This document shows, in pieces, positions 16,518 to 24,651 of a stretch of DNA of 38,797 bases (the first letter of the stretch is position 1; the number at the start of each line of letters is the position of its first letter). A program made the position numbers and the translations under genes. Under the pieces are notes generated by a model, which saw only the letters and a list, made by a program, of their open reading frames with translations, ran no database searches and was not told the DNA's origin. The stretch lies in assembly GCA_001509375.1 (NCBI GenBank), contig LGFT01000009.1, positions 1 through 38,797 on the forward strand, given 5' to 3'. The DNA comes from Methanothrix harundinacea. Lineage in GTDB: Archaea; Halobacteriota; Methanosarcinia; Methanotrichales; Methanotrichaceae.

Positions 16518-16753
16518 CCTATCACATCCCTTCGGCCCCTGCAGCATGACTGGCCCGTCTTCCAGACCCGCCAGCTCCCGCCGATCGATCGATGATTCGT
16601 GACCTGTTCATATTTGGAGTTATATATCATTAGAGTTTAAGGCCTTTGGCTTTGGACGAAAAACGAGACGGCTTTGATGGGCCTGCCCTGCTGAGGGCAT
16701 AAATTTATCCAAAGATCGCCCGTACGCCAGGAAGTCAGGAGGATTTGGGAGAG

Positions 16754-17575
16754 ATGGCCCAGGTTTATTTGGAGATCATGAGGCCCGGAAACTGCGTTAT
16801 GGCGGGGATCGCCGCCCTGATCGGCCTTCTGGTAGCGGATGCAGGGGCTCAGCCCATCACGGCGGCTTTGGTCTTCTTCGCGGTCTTCGCCGTGACGGGG
16901 GCGGGAAACGTCGTAAACGACTACTTCGACCGCGAGATCGACGCCGTCAACAGGCCCGGCCGGCCGATACCGAACAACAGAATCAGTCCCGATCGGGCCT
17001 TCTCCTGGTCGATCGCCCTCTTCGCCCTCGGGTGCTCCTTGGCCCTCTTCATGAACTCCCTCGCCCTGGCCATCGCCATATTCAACTCGGTCCTCCTCTA
17101 TTTCTACGCCCGAAACCTCAAGGTCACGCCCTTTGCGGGAAACCTCGCCGTCGGGTACCTGACGGGCTCCACCTTCATCTTCGGAGGCGCCGCGGGAGAT
17201 GACATCGAGATCACCCTCTTTCTCTTCCTCCTGGCGTCCCTCGCGACTCTCGCAAGGGAGATCGAAAAGGACATTGAGGACGTGGCCGGCGATAGGTCCA
17301 GCGGCGCGAGGACCCTGCCCATCGTCATCGGCGAGAGAAAGGCGTCGATCCTCGCCGCCCTCTTCGTCGCGGCGACGATCGGTCTCAGTTATCTTCCGCC
17401 CCTAGGAAGAGCGTACCTCGCCGCGGTCACCGTCGCCGACCTTCTTTTCCTAGGGGCGATGGCGAGCATCATCAGGGGCGAGGCGCCGAGGGCCCAAAAG
17501 ATGCTGAAGATGGGGATGGCGGCGGCACTCGCAGCCTTCATGGTGGCGGCCATCTCCGGCTTTGCGCGCATCTGA
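16754..17575 (+). CDS. UbiA-family prenyltransferase, probable digeranylgeranylglyceryl phosphate synthase
   Basis: The protein is a membrane prenyltransferase of 273 residues. Members of this archaeal group add the second geranylgeranyl chain to 3-O-geranylgeranylglyceryl phosphate, making the archaeol core of membrane lipids. Two Asp-rich, Mg-diphosphate-binding motifs are seen: NDYFDREIDAVNRPGRPIP (from residue 55) and REIEKDIEDVAGDRSSGARTLPI farther on, the DxxxD form typical of this subgroup. Eight or so hydrophobic segments separate and follow them. The ATG at 16754 lies about ten bases after AGGAGG (near 16737); an in-frame TTG at 16745 is too close to it. CATAAATTTATC near 16698 is a probable TATA box. 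The closing gene converges. Confidence 0.88.
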   Translation: MAQVYLEIMRPGNCVMAGIAALIGLLVADAGAQPITAALVFFAVFAVTGAGNVVNDYFDREIDAVNRPGRPIPNNRISPDRAFSWSIALFALGCSLALFMNSLALAIAIFNSVLLYFYARNLKVTPFAGNLAVGYLTGSTFIFGGAAGDDIEITLFLFLLASLATLAREIEKDIEDVAGDRSSGARTLPIVIGERKASILAALFVAATIGLSYLPPLGRAYLAAVTVADLLFLGAMASIIRGEAPRAQKMLKMGMAAALAAFMVAAISGFARI

Positions 17576-17625
17576 TCGCATACCCGTCGGAGCCAGGGCG
17601 TCGTGAGAGCTCGAGATCTTCTCAG

Positions 17626-18219
17626 TCACCGTCGATCCCCCACCTCGATGTACTTGCGCCTTGCAAGGATGTACAGCATCGGCGAGATGACGGCGTTCGA
17701 TACCATCGTCGGTATTCCCACCTTCAGGAGGGAGTTTGTCGCAAACGCTCCCAAGGTCAGCCTTCCGTCGAGGACGGCCTCGATCAAGCCTGAGCTTCCC
17801 CTCGCAAGATCCGGAAACGTCAGGATGCCGAAGTAGCTCGCGAGAACGAAGACCAGAAAGCTGACCGCCGTCGCCAGCAGGACGGAGACGGAAACCGCGG
17901 AAGGTCGAAGCCCCTTCGCCCCGTTCCTCATCCTATCAGCGACGATCTTGCATGAGACGAGCCCCGCCCAGTGGGACGGTATGTTGGCCAGAGGGAAGGG
18001 AGAGGCCGTGGCGGTCATTAACACCGCTCCCGTAATCAGTCCCAAGACGGTCGCTTCCGAAAGAGACATCCGGATAAGAAGCACCATCAGACAGTAGAAC
18101 GATATCGATATCGCAGCCTGAAGCTCGCCAGTGATCGATTCCGTAAATCTCATCAGAAAATGGACCAGCCAGGCCAGGGCGATGAGGCCGCCAGAGAGAG
18201 CAATTTCTTTCGAGTTCAT
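17626..18219 (-). CDS. Small integral membrane protein, possible transporter substrate subunit
   Basis: This 197-residue protein has five or six hydrophobic segments and short loops. The layout, a short N-terminus then paired helices with a conserved-looking loop (FPLANIPSHWAGLVSCKIVADRM), resembles the small S-component-type vitamin or amino-acid transporters such as the TrpP group, but the match is by impression only. The ATG at 18219 (MNSKEIALSGG) follows GGGGGAA closely. Starting at 18291 would overlap gltX by four bases and add a polar N-terminus, and is less likely. It lies 68 bases downstream of gltX on the same strand and may be transcribed with it. Substrate is unknown. Confidence 0.65.
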   Translation of the reverse strand: MNSKEIALSGGLIALAWLVHFLMRFTESITGELQAAISISFYCLMVLLIRMSLSEATVLGLITGAVLMTATASPFPLANIPSHWAGLVSCKIVADRMRNGAKGLRPSAVSVSVLLATAVSFLVFVLASYFGILTFPDLARGSSGLIEAVLDGRLTLGAFATNSLLKVGIPTMVSNAVISPMLYILARRKYIEVGDRR

Positions 18220-18287
18220 ATGAACTTCCCCCTTGGTATTTAGATAAGAGGACGCCCTCCTCAAAGCGTTCTTCAAGCTTCGCGAGC

Positions 18288-19985
18288 TCACCGATGGGCG
18301 AAGTACGCCACGACCTCGTCTTCCGCCACCGAGTCGATCCGGACGAAGCCGTACCTCTCGAACTGGACGACCTGGTCGAGGTCATCCCGGACCCCTAGCT
18401 CGCCGATCCCGGAGTCGACGCCGTCAGGGCGCATCACCCGCACGGGAACGCCGTCCGTCGGAGCCCAGTGGATGATCCGGAGCTTCTTCTCCCTCGCCTG
18501 GTGGGGGTCGGTACCGATGACCCGGGCCCGGAGGGGATCGAGGCTCGAAATTTCGATATTGCAGAGGTCTTTGAGCCGAAGGCTCCCTCCAACCTTCAGA
18601 TTCAACAGATCGTCGCAGGAGACGAGGAGCTTTCTTCCCGCCGGGATCTCCCGAGATCCTAGGTCCAGGGTCGGGTGGAACGGGGCCTTCGCGATTTCGG
18701 GCATCTCTCCCTCGATCTCCATCGGAATCGGATCCTTGACGAAGAAGCGCCTCCTGGCCTCAGGATCGACGATCTTTCTGTTCTCGGCAAAGATCGAGTC
18801 CATGCTGATGCTGATATCCGTCTCCCCGACTCCCAGTTCGATCATGAATTTTCGGAGGGCTTCGGCCCGGATCCCCCTCCGCCTCAGGGCCCTGACCGTC
18901 GGCATCCGGGGATCGTCCCAGCCAGAGTACTCTCCGGCCTCGAGGGCGCGTCGGAGGGCGCTGGTGCTGAAGGAGCCGAACTGGTGGATCTTGATCCTCC
19001 CCCAGTGGATCGTAGTCGGGTACACCCAGCCCATGTGGTCGTAGAGGTACCTCTGCCTCCGCTCGCTATCCATCAGATCCTTTCCCCGGATGATGTGGGT
19101 GACGCCCAGGAGGTGGTCTTCGACCCCCGACTCGAAGTCCAGCAGCGGCCAGACCCTGTACTTCTCGCCGACCCTTGGGTGGTCGGCGGTCACGATCCGA
19201 AAAGCAGCCCAGTCCCGGAGGGCCGGATCCTTGTGGACGATATCCGTTTTGATCCTGAGGACCGCCTCCCCCGGCCCGAGGCCGCCGTTCATCATATCCC
19301 TCCAGAGGGCCAGGTTCTCTTCGGGGCTCTGGCCCCGGTGGGGGCACGGCTTCGCCGCATCCTTCTTGGCCTTGAAAGCCGCCTGATCGCACCGGCAGAC
19401 GTAAGCCCCGCCCCTCCGGATCAGCTCTATAGCGATCTCGTAATATTCGGGGAGGCGGTCGCTTGCGATCACCACCTTGTCGGGGACGGCCCCCAGCCAT
19501 TCTGAGTCCTCCAGATACCATCCGTAGGCTTCGAGCATCGGCCTCTTGTTGACGGGATCGGTGTCGTCGAAGCGGAGGAGGAATCTTCCTCCGTACCTTT
19601 TGACGTACTCGGAGTTGATTATGATGCCGCGAGCGGAGCCAATGGTGGGCGGACCGTTGGGATTTGGGGCGAACCTCATGACGACTCCGCCCTCGGACCC
19701 CTCAAGCCCTGGAAGGCCCTTATCGGGCTCTTTCTTCGCGCCGATCTCAGCCAGGAGCTCCGGCGCTATCTCTGTGAGCCGTCTCTCCCACTCCTCGGGG
19801 CTGGTCCTCGCCACCTCCGAGAGGACCGAGGCGACGAGGGGCGATACCTCTTTCGCCTTCGCCCGGAGCTCCGGGTGCTCGCCCATAAGCTTTCCCATAA
19901 CCGCGCCGACCTGAGGCGCGGCCCTGTACTTCACAGCGTTCTGAAGGGCGTACTTCTCTATGATCTCCCTGATATCGTCGGCCAT
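18288..19985 (-). CDS. gltX: Glutamyl-tRNA synthetase (archaeal type)
   Basis: GltX charges tRNA-Glu with glutamate. The 565-residue length and the N-terminal helical extension of about 95 residues are archaeal/eukaryotic features. The catalytic Rossmann domain follows (VVMRFAPNPNGPP, FLLRFDDTDP), with a zinc-knuckle-like CRC...CPH insert, and the KMSKS-position motif FSTS in GSFSTSALRRALEAG. The HIGH motif reads TIGS (114-117) instead of HIGH, yet all surrounding residues are conserved; I recall similar TLGS variants in Methanosarcina enzymes. The C-terminal beta-barrel anticodon domain closes the protein. The ATG at 19985 is followed by MADDIREIIEKYALQNAVKY, typical of the family. The small membrane protein gene lies downstream. 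Confidence 0.95.
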   Translation of the reverse strand: MADDIREIIEKYALQNAVKYRAAPQVGAVMGKLMGEHPELRAKAKEVSPLVASVLSEVARTSPEEWERRLTEIAPELLAEIGAKKEPDKGLPGLEGSEGGVVMRFAPNPNGPPTIGSARGIIINSEYVKRYGGRFLLRFDDTDPVNKRPMLEAYGWYLEDSEWLGAVPDKVVIASDRLPEYYEIAIELIRRGGAYVCRCDQAAFKAKKDAAKPCPHRGQSPEENLALWRDMMNGGLGPGEAVLRIKTDIVHKDPALRDWAAFRIVTADHPRVGEKYRVWPLLDFESGVEDHLLGVTHIIRGKDLMDSERRQRYLYDHMGWVYPTTIHWGRIKIHQFGSFSTSALRRALEAGEYSGWDDPRMPTVRALRRRGIRAEALRKFMIELGVGETDISISMDSIFAENRKIVDPEARRRFFVKDPIPMEIEGEMPEIAKAPFHPTLDLGSREIPAGRKLLVSCDDLLNLKVGGSLRLKDLCNIEISSLDPLRARVIGTDPHQAREKKLRIIHWAPTDGVPVRVMRPDGVDSGIGELGVRDDLDQVVQFERYGFVRIDSVAEDEVVAYFAHR

Positions 19986-20014
19986 TCAAGACCCATCTCC
20001 TGATCGAAGAGATC

Positions 20015-20404
20015 TTAAAGCTTCGCCAGCCCGTCCCGAATTATCGTGGCATGGTCGAAGGCGAGGGGAGGCAGATCCTCCGGATCGAAGACCTCCGCAG
20101 ATCTCGCGTCCGACCCGGCGACGAGCTCACCCCTTCCTTCGGCGAGGTAAGAGATCGAGACGACATGTCCCCGAGGGTCGCGATCCGGCTTTGAGTAGAC
20201 CCCCACCAGCTTCAGGAGGATGATCTCAAGACCCGTCTCCTCCTTCGCCTCCCTCTGGGCCGCCTCCTCGACGGTCTCTCCCACCTCCACGAACCCCCCA
20301 GGAAGGGCGTAAAACCCCTCAAAGGGCGGGTTTGATCTTCTGATCAACACGATCCCCCCACCGAAGAGGATGAGGGCGTCAGCGGCCAACAGTGGCGTCT
20401 TCAT
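20015..20404 (-). CDS. NUDIX hydrolase
   Basis: NUDIX enzymes cleave nucleoside diphosphates linked to another group, such as ADP-ribose or oxidised dNTPs. The 129-residue product is a minimal domain. Its NUDIX box begins GGFVEVGETVEEAAQ and continues REAKEETGLE, matching Gx5Ex7REUxEExGU with all metal-binding glutamates. The PGG just before the box and the F/Y-x-P motif further on recall the ADP-ribose pyrophosphatase-like subgroup, though substrates are rarely predictable. The ATG at 20404 is preferred; an in-frame GTG at 20413 lies inside the AT-rich promoter. It sits 29 bases upstream of gltX on the same strand and may share its transcript. It diverges from the candidate small RNA and mfnE. 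Confidence 0.9.
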   Translation of the reverse strand: MKTPLLAADALILFGGGIVLIRRSNPPFEGFYALPGGFVEVGETVEEAAQREAKEETGLEIILLKLVGVYSKPDRDPRGHVVSISYLAEGRGELVAGSDARSAEVFDPEDLPPLAFDHATIIRDGLAKL

Positions 20405-20453
20405 TTTTACCACAACATTTATATAGACTTAAAGGCCCCGAGCTACCGAAAGA

Positions 20454-20473
20454 CTTATATTCGACATATGTCG
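20454..20473 (+). promoter_or_regulatory. TATA box and adjoining palindrome before candidate small RNA
   Basis: CTTATATT (20454-20461) is a TATA-like box followed at once by the 12-base palindrome CGACATATGTCG (20462-20473). Transcription would start near 20483-20486, right at the base of a long hairpin. The palindrome sits between box and start, where an archaeal repressor could act; this is inferred. Confidence 0.35.
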
Positions 20474-20485
20474 TAGGCCAGACTG

Positions 20486-20543
20486 GCAAAAGTCGATAGA
20501 CTTAGTCTCCCTCCTTTACCCTACATCCAATATCGACTTTTGC
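20486..20543 (+). ncRNA. Candidate small RNA or leader hairpin with anti-Shine-Dalgarno loop
   Basis: GCAAAAGTCGATA (20486-20498) and TATCGACTTTTGC (20531-20543) are perfect 13-base inverted repeats around a 32-base loop. The loop is pyrimidine-rich and contains CTCCCTCCTTTA, complementary to GGAGG-type ribosome-binding sites. A TATA box lies 25-30 bases upstream of the left arm. The adjacent mfnE gene has its own TATA box at 20600-20608, so this need not be its leader. TCTTCTCTT after the right arm could act as a weak end. No protein is encoded. Confidence 0.4.
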
Positions 20544-20599
20544 GCTCTTCTCTTGATCGTCTCTTCAAGGCGGTTTCAAGACGTTCTATCCAAACATAA

Positions 20600-20608
20600 G
20601 ATATATCT
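20600..20608 (+). promoter_or_regulatory. TATA box of mfnE
   Basis: GATATATCT is centred about 25 bases before the ATG at 20628, with no ribosome-binding site between. The spacing predicts a leaderless mRNA and rules against the longer frame starting at 20553. Confidence 0.55.
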
Positions 20609-20627
20609 TGCACTCTCTGGGTTTGGC

Positions 20628-21311
20628 ATGACCTTCTGCATAGTTAAGATTGGCGGAAGTCTGATCGAGGTCTCTCGAGATGTGGTGAGGGGGCTTGTGA
20701 GCCTCTCGCAAGAGGGCGACACCTTTCTCGTAGTTCCTGGAGGGGGCCCCATGGCGGACCTGGTGAGAGAGATCCAACAAAGATATCATATATCTGAGGA
20801 TACCGCTCACTGGATGGCGATATTGGCGATGGAAGAGTACGCACACTTTCTGGCAGACGGCACGGGGGCAGAGCTGATCGATGAGATATCAAGGCCCGTC
20901 TCGGGGGTTCGGGTCCTCCTCCCCTACCGTCCTTTGATGAAAGATGATCGGGAGCTTCTCCACACCTGGGATTACACCTCCGACTCCGTAGCGGCCCTGG
21001 TGGCCGCGAGGCTTTCGGCCGATCTCGTAAAGGCGACGGACGTTGACGGCGTGATCCTGGAGGGCGAGGTCAAGAGGGAGATCCCGGCTGAGGAGCTCAT
21101 AGGAAAGGGGACGTGCATCGATCAGGGGGCCCTTCGGATCTTGAGGAGATCGGGCATAAACTGCCTCGTCCTCGATGGAAGGGACCCAGAGCGATTCATC
21201 GCGAGCCTAAAGGCAGGGAAGGGCGGAACCCTTATAAGAGGGAGGGGTGTTGGTCGGAGCGGTCCTGACGTAAGGGAAAGTTTATACCCTGGGATCGATC
21301 AAAGCACTTAG
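20628..21311 (+). CDS. mfnE: Methanofuran biosynthesis kinase MfnE
   Basis: MfnE phosphorylates [5-(aminomethyl)furan-3-yl]methyl phosphate to the diphosphate, the activated form that is coupled to tyramine in methanofuran assembly. The 227-residue protein is an amino-acid-kinase fold of the uridylate/fosfomycin kinase type: [13 protein letters not shown] at the N-terminus, [15 protein letters not shown], then [12 protein letters not shown] and the C-terminal GGTLIRG. I chose the ATG at 20628 because the kinase motif begins there and a TATA box lies 25 bases upstream. The zinc-ribbon gene begins ten bases after the stop, suggesting co-transcription with it and aEF-1beta. Together with mfnA it represents two of the methanofuran steps in this window. 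Confidence 0.88.
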   Translation: MTFCIVKIGGSLIEVSRDVVRGLVSLSQEGDTFLVVPGGGPMADLVREIQQRYHISEDTAHWMAILAMEEYAHFLADGTGAELIDEISRPVSGVRVLLPYRPLMKDDRELLHTWDYTSDSVAALVAARLSADLVKATDVDGVILEGEVKREIPAEELIGKGTCIDQGALRILRRSGINCLVLDGRDPERFIASLKAGKGGTLIRGRGVGRSGPDVRESLYPGIDQST

Positions 21312-21321
21312 AGAGAGTAAC

Positions 21322-21489
21322 ATGACGGAAAAATCAGAAAGATGCATGTCATGCGGAGTAACGCTGATCGGGCCTGATGGCGCCAGGTTCCCTTGCCCTA
21401 ACTGTGGGGAGATAATTATGAGGTGTAACAAGTGCAGAAAGCAGAGCAATCCCTACACATGTCCCAACTGCGGGTTTTTGGGGCCCTGA
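21322..21489 (+). CDS. Double zinc-ribbon protein (HVO_2753-like)
   Basis: This 55-residue protein has four CxxC-type pairs: CMSC, CPNC, CNKC and CPNC, the arrangement of the archaeal two-zinc-ribbon family exemplified by Haloferax HVO_2753. These proteins bind zinc; they are conserved beside aEF-1beta in many archaea, which hints at a role in translation, but the molecular function is not settled. The ATG at 21322 follows GAGAGAGTAA. It lies ten bases after mfnE and nine before ef1b, on the same strand. Confidence 0.88.
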   Translation: MTEKSERCMSCGVTLIGPDGARFPCPNCGEIIMRCNKCRKQSNPYTCPNCGFLGP

Positions 21490-21498
21490 GGTGGCGAT

Positions 21499-21765
21499 AT
21501 GGGAGAAGTTGCTGCTAAGCTTAAGATAATGCCCGAGGGTGCCGATGTCGATATGGAAAAGCTGAAGGAGGCCATAAAGTCGGCCCTTCCAGAAGGAGCG
21601 AGGCTTCACGGTTTCGCTGAGGAGCCCATCGCCTTCGGCCTGAAGGCGCTGATGTTGGCCGTGATCCTGGCGGAGGGCGTCACCGGGACCGAGGGGCTGG
21701 AGGCCGCCATCGCCAGCGTAGAGGGCGTCCAGTCGGTAGAGGTGGAAGAGGTAGGGCTTCTCTGA
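21499..21765 (+). CDS. ef1b: Translation elongation factor 1-beta (aEF-1beta)
   Basis: aEF-1beta is the guanine-nucleotide exchange factor that recycles aEF-1alpha during protein synthesis. The 88-residue length and the pattern GEVAAKLKIMPEGADVDMEKLKEAI, FAEEPIAFGLKALMLAVIL and the closing VEGVQSVEVEEVGLL are characteristic. The ATG at 21499 follows GAGGTGGCGAT. It follows the zinc-ribbon gene by nine bases, an order conserved in archaea, and a tRNA gene starts 24 bases after its stop. Confidence 0.95.
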   Translation: MGEVAAKLKIMPEGADVDMEKLKEAIKSALPEGARLHGFAEEPIAFGLKALMLAVILAEGVTGTEGLEAAIASVEGVQSVEVEEVGLL

Positions 21766-21789
21766 AGGCCTCTCTTCCCGTCTAATTGA

Positions 21790-21861
21790 GGGCTCGTAGA
21801 TCAGGGGTAGATCGTTACCTTCGCAAGGTAAAGGCCGCGGGTTCGAATCCCGCCGAGTCCA
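21790..21861 (+). tRNA. tRNA-Ala (anticodon CGC)
   Basis: A full cloverleaf can be drawn. The acceptor arm GGGCTCG/CGAGTCC contains the G3-U70 wobble pair that marks tRNA-Ala. The D stem is GATC/GATC, the anticodon stem TTACC/GGTAA with loop TTCGCAA (anticodon CGC, reading GCG), the variable loop AGGCC, and the T arm GCGGG-TTCGAAT-CCCGC. The discriminator base is A and CCA is not encoded. No intron is present. Confidence 0.95.
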
Positions 21862-21884
21862 TTAAAGCCGATCTTCAAGGTCTT

Positions 21885-22358
21885 TCACCCCTCCCCTCTG
21901 ACAGATCTTCTTCTGGATCTCTCTTTTGACCTTTTCATCTCTTTGGCCGTCACGCTGATGCAGTGCCGGGCGTATCCGTCTTCCGGACAGAGAGCTGCCG
22001 CCCGCTCGAAAGAGGCGCAGGCGTCGTACCACCTCTCCAGCCGCCAGAATAGAAATCCCCGATGCATCCAGGCCTGGTGATCAGAGGGATCGATATCGAT
22101 CGCCCTGTTGATGGAGGCGATCGCCTCCATATACCTTCCCATCATCCCGTAGACCATGGCGGACCTTTTCTCCGCTGAGTTCGAGGGATCTATCTGGCCA
22201 GCTTTCTGGTAGAGCTTCAGGGCTGGGTCGAGCCTCCCCTCCTTCAGGCGAGAGTCGCCCTCTCGTATGAGCCCCGGAAGATCGAGCGAAGACCGCTTCC
22301 GGCGACAAATGTGACGAAGGGAAAAGAGACGGAGAAGGGCGCGGGAGTTTTTGTCCAT
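21885..22358 (-). CDS. TPR-repeat protein
   Basis: This 157-residue protein has about three tetratricopeptide repeats between residues 27 and 130 (for example GDSRLKEGRLDPALKLYQKA, MMGRYMEAIASINRAIDIDP, RLERWYDACASFERAAALCP). TPRs mediate protein contacts, so it is probably an adaptor. A basic N-terminus and a basic, Arg/Ser/Lys-rich C-terminus flank the repeats. No signal peptide is evident. The ATG at 22358 lies seven bases after the stop of endA on the same strand, so the genes are probably one operon. A partner cannot be named from sequence. Confidence 0.82.
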   Translation of the reverse strand: MDKNSRALLRLFSLRHICRRKRSSLDLPGLIREGDSRLKEGRLDPALKLYQKAGQIDPSNSAEKRSAMVYGMMGRYMEAIASINRAIDIDPSDHQAWMHRGFLFWRLERWYDACASFERAAALCPEDGYARHCISVTAKEMKRSKERSRRRSVRGEG

Positions 22359-22365
22359 ATCGAAA

Positions 22366-23424
22366 TCAGGGCTTCAGCCGCCTGATCTCCAGATACTTCA
22401 CCTCGCCATCGTCCGCGTAGGCGAAGACCATCTGCTTTCTCACGCTGTGAGCGAGCCGAACGGCCCGGGAGACGACGGGCAGGTGAAATACGTAGTCTTC
22501 GGGGACGGAGTGGACCAGGTACTCGGAGTGAGGCACCTTCTTTGGCCCCTCCACCCTTTTGTATACCCGGAAGTGGCTTCCGAACTTAAATCCGGTCTTT
22601 ACCACCAGGTTTCGATCTCGAAGATCCCGATAGACCCGGCGCTTCATCTCGAAGTCGTCTTCGATGAGCTTTGCCCGTCTGTTGAAATCTTCAATGGTCA
22701 GGGGCTCGCCAGCCCGGTCTACGACGTCGAGGACGCCCTTCTCGAGGAGGTATGCTGACTCCACCAGAGAGAGCTGGAGCCTTCCGCCCCCGGGCTTTCC
22801 GTAGAAGCCCCTCTCGTGAAGAAGCTCCGATGCTCCCGGGTCCCATAGAATCACCCGATCCTCGAGGAGGGAGGCGGTGCCTCCCGGAGCCTCGACCTTC
22901 ATATCGCCTGATATGCCCTTCTCCCTCACCTCGTAGAAGGTTATGTCGCTCTCCTCGTCGACGACCGCCAGCATTAGCCTCTTTCTCATCTGTCTTGCGA
23001 TCCTAGCCGGTTCCACCAGCTCTTTGAGGGCTACTGGATGCCTTTCAGAGATCACCTGAACGTAAAACTCAGCAGGAGTCTTACCGGGCTTTCCGCCCCT
23101 GGGGTAGACCCGAAAGTCGGTGACCCCTGGCTGAACGTAGTAGCCCCTCTCCCGAAGGTCCTTGTAGACGACGTACCGAAACTCGAAGCCAGCCTCTCTC
23201 GCCGTAGCCGTCTCGAAGAAGGACCGAAAGTCGAGGTCCTTCCCCTGGAGGCGGACGCTAATCTTCCCTCGGTCCAGGAGATAAGCCGCCTCCACCAGGG
23301 ATAACTCCAGCCCCTCCGCGACGGGTCTTCCGAAGCCGCTCTGCTCATAAAGCTCCCAAGTCGCCTCTTTTCCCAGGAGAACCTTCTCACCGGAAAAGTC
23401 GCCCCCCATCAGCTCATCGGACAT
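22366..23424 (-). CDS. endA: tRNA-splicing endonuclease EndA, fused two-repeat form
   Basis: EndA excises introns from pre-tRNAs and archaeal rRNAs at bulge-helix-bulge sites. The 352-residue length shows two tandem endonuclease repeats, the form that works as a homodimer. The C-terminal repeat holds the catalytic triad: Tyr288 in FGSHFRVY, His299 in VPHSEYLV and Lys330 in RLAHSVRKQMVFA. The N-terminal repeat keeps the fold (DFRVYPRG, ARIARQMRKRLMLA) but lacks the His, so it is structural. The ATG at 23424 lies 12 bases after the GAPDH-like gene and the stop lies seven bases before the TPR gene, so these are likely co-transcribed. Confidence 0.95.
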   Translation of the reverse strand: MSDELMGGDFSGEKVLLGKEATWELYEQSGFGRPVAEGLELSLVEAAYLLDRGKISVRLQGKDLDFRSFFETATAREAGFEFRYVVYKDLRERGYYVQPGVTDFRVYPRGGKPGKTPAEFYVQVISERHPVALKELVEPARIARQMRKRLMLAVVDEESDITFYEVREKGISGDMKVEAPGGTASLLEDRVILWDPGASELLHERGFYGKPGGGRLQLSLVESAYLLEKGVLDVVDRAGEPLTIEDFNRRAKLIEDDFEMKRRVYRDLRDRNLVVKTGFKFGSHFRVYKRVEGPKKVPHSEYLVHSVPEDYVFHLPVVSRAVRLAHSVRKQMVFAYADDGEVKYLEIRRLKP

Positions 23425-23436
23425 AAAAATGAGGGC

Positions 23437-24597
23437 TCAGGTGGAGAGCCTGTCCGGCCAGACGCCGTGGACGCAATTGAGGGCCTCGTCTACGATGCTG
23501 TGAACCTTCTCAGCCGAGTAGCCTGCGCTCAGAAGATATGACTCGACGTGGTTGGGGACTGCGATCGACATCTGCTCGACCATCATCGCCACCTGGAGGA
23601 TGGTATAGTCGCCGAGCTTGACCGGGATTATCGAGTCGGATACGAGAAGCTCGAAGATCTCGGGGCAGATGGGCCGCTCGAACCCGGATAAGAAGGCCTC
23701 CAGAATCTCGCTCGTCCACTCATGCTTTCGTCCCGCCTCATCGACGTAAGGGAAGACGACGACTTCCCTCGTCTTCGCCATGCTCTCGATGAGGTCCTCA
23801 GGGGTCACATCGCCGTCGAAGACGAAGTCGAGGAAGCTGGTGTGGGGCACTGTGGTAGGGATCTTGCTAGCTCTGATGCTGTAGGCGACCTCCTCAAAGA
23901 CGGTCCCCGCATCGGTTCCCTGGTGGCCCACGCCCTTGCCGATGGAAACCGCACTGGGTGAGGCTCTCACCACGGTGTGGGGGTCGCCTTGCCTCCGGTC
24001 GATGTTGCCGAGGATCATCTTGAGGCCCAGGGGGCGTGCGGCGAGGGACGCCCTAGAGATCCCGGTGGTGTTGCAGCTGGTGCACTGGATCACCTGGGGC
24101 TTCGCCTTTAGGAACATCTCGTAGTTCTCAAGCCCAAAGAAGAACTCCCGCTCGAAGTCCGCCTTAAGGGAGTCGGATATCTCGACGCCCTTCTCCTGGA
24201 GGGCCGCCATTATCTTCTTTCTGTGGGCCCCTCCCATAAGGGAGACGGTACAGCCGTGAGCGAGTCCCGCCTCGACGTAGGGCGTCTCTTGATCTCCGGG
24301 GGTTCCTACCATGATGAAGTCGGAGTCCTCGAAGAAATCTTCATAGCCGCCCTGAACCGAGAAGCCCGCGCCCTCCCACCTGGCCTTGTCGGCGTCATTT
24401 GTTACATAGGCTTTGACGTCGCAGAGCCTGACGAACTTGCTCAGGGTGTTCTTCGCCCTGCCGTGGGGCTGGCGCAAGAGGACGTTCAGGTCGCCCCCTA
24501 TCCCCGCAGCGTTCTTCACAGCGTCCAGGGCGAGGACTGTTCTCTTGTTCTCAGTTCCGTCAAATCCAACGAAGCCAGCATTAGATTTCAATTTCAA
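23437..24597 (-). CDS. Divergent archaeal GAPDH-family dehydrogenase
   Basis: This 386-residue protein is related to archaeal (type II) glyceraldehyde-3-phosphate dehydrogenase. Shared features are the catalytic cysteine in SCNTTGISR (Cys175), IMVGTPG (usually DATPxG), SLMGGAHRKK (usually FQGGEK), NIDRRQGDPH (usually IRRAADP), KIPTTVPHTSFLDFVF and ILQVAMMVEQMSIAVPNHVE. However, the first 80 residues differ: the NAD-binding GxGxxG near the start is replaced by GFVGFDGTENK, and the length exceeds the usual 335-340. It probably oxidises or reduces a different aldehyde or acyl phosphate, or has altered cofactor binding. AAGGAGG precedes the ATG at 24597, and a TTAATATC box near 24630 suggests its own promoter downstream of the kinase gene. 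Confidence 0.78.
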   Translation of the reverse strand: MKLKSNAGFVGFDGTENKRTVLALDAVKNAAGIGGDLNVLLRQPHGRAKNTLSKFVRLCDVKAYVTNDADKARWEGAGFSVQGGYEDFFEDSDFIMVGTPGDQETPYVEAGLAHGCTVSLMGGAHRKKIMAALQEKGVEISDSLKADFEREFFFGLENYEMFLKAKPQVIQCTSCNTTGISRASLAARPLGLKMILGNIDRRQGDPHTVVRASPSAVSIGKGVGHQGTDAGTVFEEVAYSIRASKIPTTVPHTSFLDFVFDGDVTPEDLIESMAKTREVVVFPYVDEAGRKHEWTSEILEAFLSGFERPICPEIFELLVSDSIIPVKLGDYTILQVAMMVEQMSIAVPNHVESYLLSAGYSAEKVHSIVDEALNCVHGVWPDRLST

Positions 24598-24651
24598 TCC
24601 TCCTTGTGAGATGAGAGAAGTGTGCCGATATTAAGCTTTACTGCTGATCCC

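Noticed and set aside
18945-18985. Loss of function in GluRS because KMSKS is absent
   Set aside because: Archaeal GluRS uses a degenerate motif at this place (FSTS here), so absence of KMSKS is normal for the class.
20486-20543. Reading the 13-base inverted repeat as a CRISPR repeat or insertion-sequence end
   Set aside because: There is only one pair, inverted rather than direct, with no spacers, transposase or target duplication nearby.
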